Origin: an uncultured Duodenibacillus sp.
GTDB lineage: Bacteria; Pseudomonadota; Gammaproteobacteria; Burkholderiales; Burkholderiaceae_F
Reading direction: 5' to 3'
NCBI GenBank assembly: GCA_944390745.1
Contig: CALXQK010000006.1
Coordinates: 1-64,000 of the forward strand
DNA: 64,000 bases
The position numbers were made by a program, and so were the translations under genes. Below are positions 60,412-64,000 of this stretch, piece after piece; the first letter of the stretch is position 1; the number at the start of each line of letters is the position of its first letter. Under the pieces are notes generated by a model. The model was not told where the DNA came from. It ran no database searches and saw nothing but the letters and a program-made list of their open reading frames with translations.

Positions 60412-60684
60412 ATGAACAAGAATGAACTGATCGAGCAGATTGCCATGGCTGCCGACATCTCGAAGGCCAAGGCCGGCATGGCTCTCGACGCCTTCGTTGA
60501 GGCTGTGACCTCCGCGCTGAAGAAGGGTGAGGACGTTTCCCTGGTGGGCTTCGGCACCTTCACCGTGTCCGAGCGCGCCCCGCGCACCGGCCGCAATCCG
60601 CAGACCGGCGCCGAGATCAAGATTCCGGCCACCAACGTGCCGAAGTTCCGCGCCGGCAAGAAGCTCAAGGATGCTGTAAACTAA
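60412..60684 (+). CDS. hupB: DNA-binding protein HU
   Basis: HU is a small dimeric nucleoid protein that bends DNA without sequence preference. The 90-residue product has the family pattern: [41 protein letters not shown] with the DNA-intercalating Pro in RNPQTG, and [15 protein letters not shown] at the end. Position after lon, followed 20 bases later by tRNA-Val, is the common betaproteobacterial arrangement for hupB. AGGGGAA precedes the ATG. Confidence 0.97.
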   Translation: MNKNELIEQIAMAADISKAKAGMALDAFVEAVTSALKKGEDVSLVGFGTFTVSERAPRTGRNPQTGAEIKIPATNVPKFRAGKKLKDAVN

Positions 60685-60704
60685 GCCCCCTTGCGCATAT
60701 GCCC

Positions 60705-60780
60705 GGATGCTTAGCTCAGTTGGTAGAGCGGCGCCCTTACAAGGCGTAGGTCGGGAGTTCGAGACTCTCAGCATCCACCA
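60705..60780 (+). tRNA. tRNA-Val (anticodon TAC)
   Basis: A 76-base tRNA with an encoded CCA. Acceptor GGATGCT pairs with AGCATCC; anticodon TAC within CCCTTACAAGG; T arm GGGAGTTCGAGACTCTC. It is 20 bases after hupB. Confidence 0.96.
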
Positions 60781-60806
60781 AGCGCTGGCCGCAATCCCCG
60801 TGTCCT

Positions 60807-60826
60807 CCCCGGACCCGGGGTTTTTT
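60807..60826 (+). terminator. Terminator after tRNA-Val
   Basis: CCCCG pairs with CGGGG around GACC, followed by six T and then GTTTTTTC. Confidence 0.85.
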
Positions 60827-61334
60827 GTTTTTTCGATCAGGATTTTGACGAAATAACCCCAGCCGGGGGCATCGATTATCTGCATCTGATTTTCTGCCGA
60901 AGGCCGGGGTTCACGACCGGTGAATCCTGACATCAGACGTTGCTGGTCAGCGGCAGTTTATGTCCGGGGCGTTGAGAGCGGTATTTGCCCCTTGAGTTTG
61001 ATGCCTGGACAATCCCTGGAAGTCTGCCTCGTTGAATAACAGCCAAGGGGGCGCAGAGCCTGCTTTTTTCATGGGGATGGTAAATCGGAAGTCATGCGTC
61101 AGCTGCATGGACATCAATATCGGAAGGCTTTCCGTATTCGTCCCTGATATTGATGCGTGAGAAAAAATTGATCAGTTCAAATCAATTCTCGCGCACATTG
61201 AATAAAATCCGTGATATTCTATAAAACGATTGATCGGGGGCTTTCACGGCAATCTCTGAATCAGCATGAGTTTCGGTGGAGCCCTGATTCATTCGTAATC
61301 ACCCCCATTGTGCTTTACAAATCAGGACGAAAGA
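60827..61334. repeat. Nested inverted repeats and promoter before the H-NS gene
   Basis: No gene is seen in these 508 bases. Two large inverted repeats lie end to end. At 61112-61155, CATCAATATC pairs with GATATTGATG and encloses GGAAGGCTTTCC, itself a palindrome. At 61154-61195, TGCG-GAGAA-ATTGAT pairs with ATCAAT-TCTC-CGCA. Next comes a promoter, TTGAAT-16-TATAAA (61198-61225). The DNA is richer in A/T than its surroundings, as expected for an H-NS-bound region. Confidence 0.6.
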
Positions 61335-61709
61335 ATGAACGCAAATCTTAAGAAGGTCATCAAGGATCTAGAGCTCGAGGAAAGCAAGCTCAAGAGCAAG
61401 AAGGACGCCGCCCGTCGTACGGCGATTGAAGAGATCAACGAACTGATCGCGCTTTTCGGATTCAAGCAGAGCGATCTGGATTTCTCGGGCAAGGCTCCCG
61501 TGCGTGCGAGCCGCGCTGCCGGCGGCAAGGGCAAGCGCGCCGCGCGTTCCGACTCCGGCAAGAAGGTTGAGCCCAAGTACATGGCTCCGGACGGCACGAC
61601 CTGGACGGGCCGCGGCAAGAAGCCGCGCGCCATCGCCGAGGCCATCGAGGCGGGCTTCTCGCTTGAAGACATGCTCATCAAGAAGGAAGTCACGGCTGAT
61701 CCGAGCTAG
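61335..61709 (+). CDS. H-NS family nucleoid protein
   Basis: A 124-residue protein. The first part is a charged coiled coil for oligomerisation (KKVIKDLELEESKLKSKKDA), a basic linker follows (GKGKRAARSDSGKK), and the end carries the H-NS DNA-binding motif KYMAPDGTTWTGRGKKPRAI. H-NS proteins silence A/T-rich, often foreign, DNA. ATG 61335 is preferred because AGGA lies 8 bases upstream. The repeats before it are candidate autoregulatory sites. A terminator follows at once, so it is monocistronic. Confidence 0.9.
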   Translation: MNANLKKVIKDLELEESKLKSKKDAARRTAIEEINELIALFGFKQSDLDFSGKAPVRASRAAGGKGKRAARSDSGKKVEPKYMAPDGTTWTGRGKKPRAIAEAIEAGFSLEDMLIKKEVTADPS

Positions 61710-61743
61710 GAAGGTTCGCAGCTTGTGATTGCACCCTGAAATG

Positions 61744-61784
61744 ACGCCGTCTGCAGATTTGCTTTGCGGGCGGCGTTTTTTTTT
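61744..61784 (+). terminator. Terminator after the H-NS gene
   Basis: ACGCCGTCTGCA pairs with TTGCGGGCGGCGT (61744-61776, with mismatches), followed by nine T. Confidence 0.85.
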
Positions 61785-62051
61785 ATTTTGTACGCGATCT
61801 TCAACAATATTCACGGCTGCGAAACGATGCGCCATGCCCTGCGGGCAGATCCGGCCATGCCCGCAATATTTGATGCAGGCGTTCTGGATAATGCGCCTGC
61901 GTCCTGACGAAAGTTTCGGGCAAACTTATGAGACAAAAGGCATGCCGTCGCGCCGAACTCTTCGATATAGTTCCGGGCAATGCAAAGGAGTGCGCCTGCT
62001 GGCAGCCTGGAAGCGGCGCTGCGCACGGGCGCTTTGATTTGGAGAATATTC

Positions 62052-63221
62052 ATGCTCGGAAACTTCACCTACTGCAATCCCACCAAGCTTTATTTCGGCG
62101 AGGAGGCTCTCGGCGGGCTTGACGCGGAGCTCGCCAAGGTCGGCGCCAACGTCGTTCTCATTTACGGCGGCGGCTCGATCAAGAAGTCGGGGCTTTATGA
62201 CGAGGTGCTCGGCAAACTGCAGCGCGCCGGCAAGAATGTCGCTGAAATCTCCGGCGTCATGCCCAACCCCACGCTCGACAAGCTCTATGAGGGCATCGAG
62301 ATCGCCCGCGCGCACAAGGCCGACTTCCTGCTCGCCGTGGGCGGCGGCTCCGTGTGCGACTACGCCAAGGCCGTGGCCGTTTCGGTGCACTGCGACGAGG
62401 ATCCGTGGGAGAAGTATTTTGCGCGCTTTGAGGAGCCCGACTGCGAAATTCTCCCGGTCGGCTGCGTGCTCACGCTTGCGGGCACGGGCTCCGAGATGAA
62501 CGCCGGCTCCGTGATCACCAATACCAGGACGCACCAGAAGGTTGGACATGTCTTCCTTGATGAAATGGTGATGCCGCGATTTGCCATCCTCAATCCGCGC
62601 TACACGATGACGCTGCCGCACTACCAGATGGTGGCGGGCATCTACGACATCTTCAACCACATCTGCGAGCAGTACTTTTCGGGGACGGACGACAACACGA
62701 GCGACTACATCGCCGAGGCCCTGATGCGCTCGCTCATCGTCTCGAGCCGTGCGGCCAACAAGAATCCGCAGGACTATGAGGCGCGCAGCAACATCATGTG
62801 GACGGCGACCTGGGCGCTCAACACCCTGATTGCCAAGGGCAAGAGCACCGACTGGATGGTGCACATGCTCGGCCAGGCGGTGGGCGCCTATACCAACGCC
62901 ACGCACGGAATGACCCTTGCGGCTGTGTCGCTGCCGTATTATCGGCATATCATGCCGTATGGTGTTGCAAAGTTCCGTCGCTTCGCCGTCAACGTCTGGA
63001 ACGTCGATGCCGAGGGCAAGACCGACGAGGCCGTCGCCCTCGAGGGCCTGAAGGCGATGGAGGGCTGGATGCGCGAGCTCGGCCTTGCAATGAACATCAC
63101 GGAACTTGGCGCGACGGCCGAAATGATCGAGAAGCTTGCCGACGCCACCTTCATTCTGAAGGGCGGCTACAAGGTGCTCGACCGCGACGAGATCGTCTCG
63201 ATCTTCAAGGCCGCGCTGTAA
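62052..63221 (+). CDS. Iron-containing alcohol dehydrogenase (YqhD-like)
   Basis: A 389-residue group III alcohol dehydrogenase. The nucleotide site is AVGGGSVCDYAKAVA (about 97-111), and the metal ligands fall in GIYDIFNHICEQYF and in VHMLGQAVGAYTNATHGMTL (two His). GTGSEMNAGSVITN is typical of the butanol/YqhD branch, which reduces aldehydes with NADPH. Substrate unknown. GGAG lies 7 bases before ATG 62052. The downstream flavodoxin starts 79 bases later and may share the transcript. Confidence 0.92.
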   Translation: MLGNFTYCNPTKLYFGEEALGGLDAELAKVGANVVLIYGGGSIKKSGLYDEVLGKLQRAGKNVAEISGVMPNPTLDKLYEGIEIARAHKADFLLAVGGGSVCDYAKAVAVSVHCDEDPWEKYFARFEEPDCEILPVGCVLTLAGTGSEMNAGSVITNTRTHQKVGHVFLDEMVMPRFAILNPRYTMTLPHYQMVAGIYDIFNHICEQYFSGTDDNTSDYIAEALMRSLIVSSRAANKNPQDYEARSNIMWTATWALNTLIAKGKSTDWMVHMLGQAVGAYTNATHGMTLAAVSLPYYRHIMPYGVAKFRRFAVNVWNVDAEGKTDEAVALEGLKAMEGWMRELGLAMNITELGATAEMIEKLADATFILKGGYKVLDRDEIVSIFKAAL

Positions 63222-63300
63222 TAAAAACATTTTGAGCGCCCTTCGGGACGCCGACCTCGTGAAGCCCGGCGTCCCGGATCCCGCTCGGGGTAGGAAGCTT

Positions 63301-63771
63301 ATGCAGTCGAAAGTTTTGGTGGCTTTTTTTTCCGCTAGCGGCGTCACGCGCCGCGCCGCGCGCCTGATTGCCAGGACGATCGGGGCGGATTGCTGGGAGA
63401 TTGAGCCCAAGTCGCCCTATACGACCCGGGATCTGGACTGGAGGGACTCCTCAAGCCGCAGCTCCGTGGAAATGGACGATCCCTCGAGCCGTCCTGCCCT
63501 GAGAAACCCGGTTCCCGACATCTCGGGCTACGACGCAGTTCTTCTGGGCTTCCCGATCTGGTGGGGCGTGGCGCCGCGCGCGGTCGACACCTTTCTTGAC
63601 GCCGTCGATCTCACGGGCAAGAAGCTGATTATCTTTGCCACCTCGGGCAGCAGCGCAATCGATGAGGCGCTTGCCTGCATCAAGAGAATGCATCCTGGGG
63701 TTGAGGTGCAGGGCGGAAAGCTTCTCAACGACGTGGATCCCGCACGCTGGGCCCGTTCTCTGAAGCTTTGA
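63301..63771 (+). CDS. Flavodoxin-like protein
   Basis: A 156-residue flavodoxin of the short, standalone type. The FMN phosphate loop is VAFFSASGVTRRAARLIA, and the isoalloxazine loop is GFPIWWGVAPRAVDTFLD, then LIIFATSGSSAIDEAL. It probably carries electrons to an unknown partner. ATG 63301 is chosen because AGGAAG precedes it; the frame is open to 63232. It follows the alcohol dehydrogenase gene on the same strand, a pairing seen in gut bacteria where both respond to aldehyde or redox stress, but that is inference. Confidence 0.88.
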   Translation: MQSKVLVAFFSASGVTRRAARLIARTIGADCWEIEPKSPYTTRDLDWRDSSSRSSVEMDDPSSRPALRNPVPDISGYDAVLLGFPIWWGVAPRAVDTFLDAVDLTGKKLIIFATSGSSAIDEALACIKRMHPGVEVQGGKLLNDVDPARWARSLKL

Positions 63772-63796
63772 TCTGACTGTCCCCCCTTTTTTTGAG

Positions 63797-63840
63797 CAAG
63801 GCCGGGTTTTCATGCGAAAACTCCGGCCTTGATTTTTTTT
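63797..63840. terminator. Bidirectional terminator after the flavodoxin gene
   Basis: CAAGGCCGG (63797-63805) pairs with CCGGCCTTG (63823-63831), followed by eight T on + and preceded by A-rich DNA on the opposite strand. It lies between the flavodoxin gene and a convergent gene. Confidence 0.88.
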
Positions 63841-64000
63841 CACAAGGCCAGCAGCGGCAGCTCCACCCAGAGGGTCCGGGGCGAGGCGGCTGCAAGGCGG
63901 CGCTGAAGATAATCGCGGGTGTCCGAGACGATTTCTTCAGGGGTGTCCGCACCGCACCAGGCGTTGTAGACCACGGCGGCAAGCGGCATGCCGCGGTGCG
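63840..64000 (-). CDS. C-terminal end of an unidentified gene
   Basis: A minus-strand frame open from the window edge to a TGA at 63840-63842. The 53 visible residues read like a real protein end: PLAAVVYNAWCGADTPEEIV, DTRDYLQRRLAAAS, then RTLWVELPLLAL. Codons favour G/C at the third base, and the terminator 3' to it fits. No family is recognised from this piece. The start lies outside the window. Confidence 0.65.
   Translation of the reverse strand, partial: HRGMPLAAVVYNAWCGADTPEEIVSDTRDYLQRRLAAASPRTLWVELPLLAL

Overview
This window looks like a chromosomal segment of a high-GC betaproteobacterium of the order Burkholderiales. An anaerobic, gut-type lineage such as the Sutterellaceae fits best, but that is inference. 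The support is: betaproteobacterial gene orders (rpsB-tsf-pyrH-frr-uppS-cdsA, pyrG-kdsA-eno-ftsB, bamA-skp-lpxD-fabZ-lpxA-lpxB, tig-clpP-clpX-lon-hupB-tRNA-Val), strong G/C at third codon positions, a complete lipid A branch, and an oxygen-sensitive class III ribonucleotide reductase (nrdDG). Most of the sequence is dense housekeeping DNA on the + strand. The accessory parts are at 1-1200, 7600-15700, 50600-53300 and 60800-61300.

Layout. 1-1236: a frameshifted family-2 glycosyltransferase of lower GC than its surroundings. 1237-7558: a SIMPL-domain periplasmic protein, rpmF, and the fatty acid cluster fabH-fabD-fabG-acpP-fabF. No plsX lies between rpmF and fabH. 7635-14028: a five-gene minus-strand operon, read as TolC-like channel, HlyD-like adaptor, one 791-residue protein made of two ABC-2 permeases, a DUF4143-type protein that has lost its P-loop, and a small lipoprotein. 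No ATPase gene is present. 14175-15700: tRNA-Leu, a pyrimidine-rich phased tract, an IS3-type transposase remnant abutting a truncated Fic gene, structured non-coding DNA and a possible 59-residue membrane protein.

15776-21206: rpsB, tsf, pyrH, frr, uppS, cdsA (translation, UMP kinase, ribosome recycling, lipid carrier and phospholipid precursors). 21426-26383: pyrG, kdsA, eno, ftsB and a 90-residue unknown. 26500-36326: htpG behind a near-consensus heat-shock promoter, rmuC, parC, an orphan NarX-type histidine kinase and a membrane metallophosphoesterase. 36354-50589: dxr, then nrdD-nrdG lying between dxr and rseP, then rseP, bamA, skp, lpxD, fabZ, lpxA, lpxB and moaA. 50835-52850: an antitoxin-like regulator and a lone FGGY sugar kinase. 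53310-60780: tig, clpP, clpX, lon (heat-shock promoter), hupB and tRNA-Val. 60827-64000: nested inverted repeats, an H-NS-like protein, an iron-type alcohol dehydrogenase, a flavodoxin and the end of an unidentified gene.

How it fits together. The window holds much of the envelope programme: fatty acids (fab genes), the CDP-diacylglycerol and undecaprenyl carriers (cdsA, uppS), MEP isoprenoids (dxr), Kdo and lipid A (kdsA, lpxD/A/B, fabZ), and outer-membrane protein folding (bamA, skp, rseP). It also holds a protein quality set (tig, clpXP, lon, htpG). The least explained unit is the five-gene exporter-like operon at 7.6-14.0 kb. Other leads are the structured DNA at 15.2-15.7 kb, the nrdD leader, the htpG leader hairpin and the repeats before the H-NS gene.
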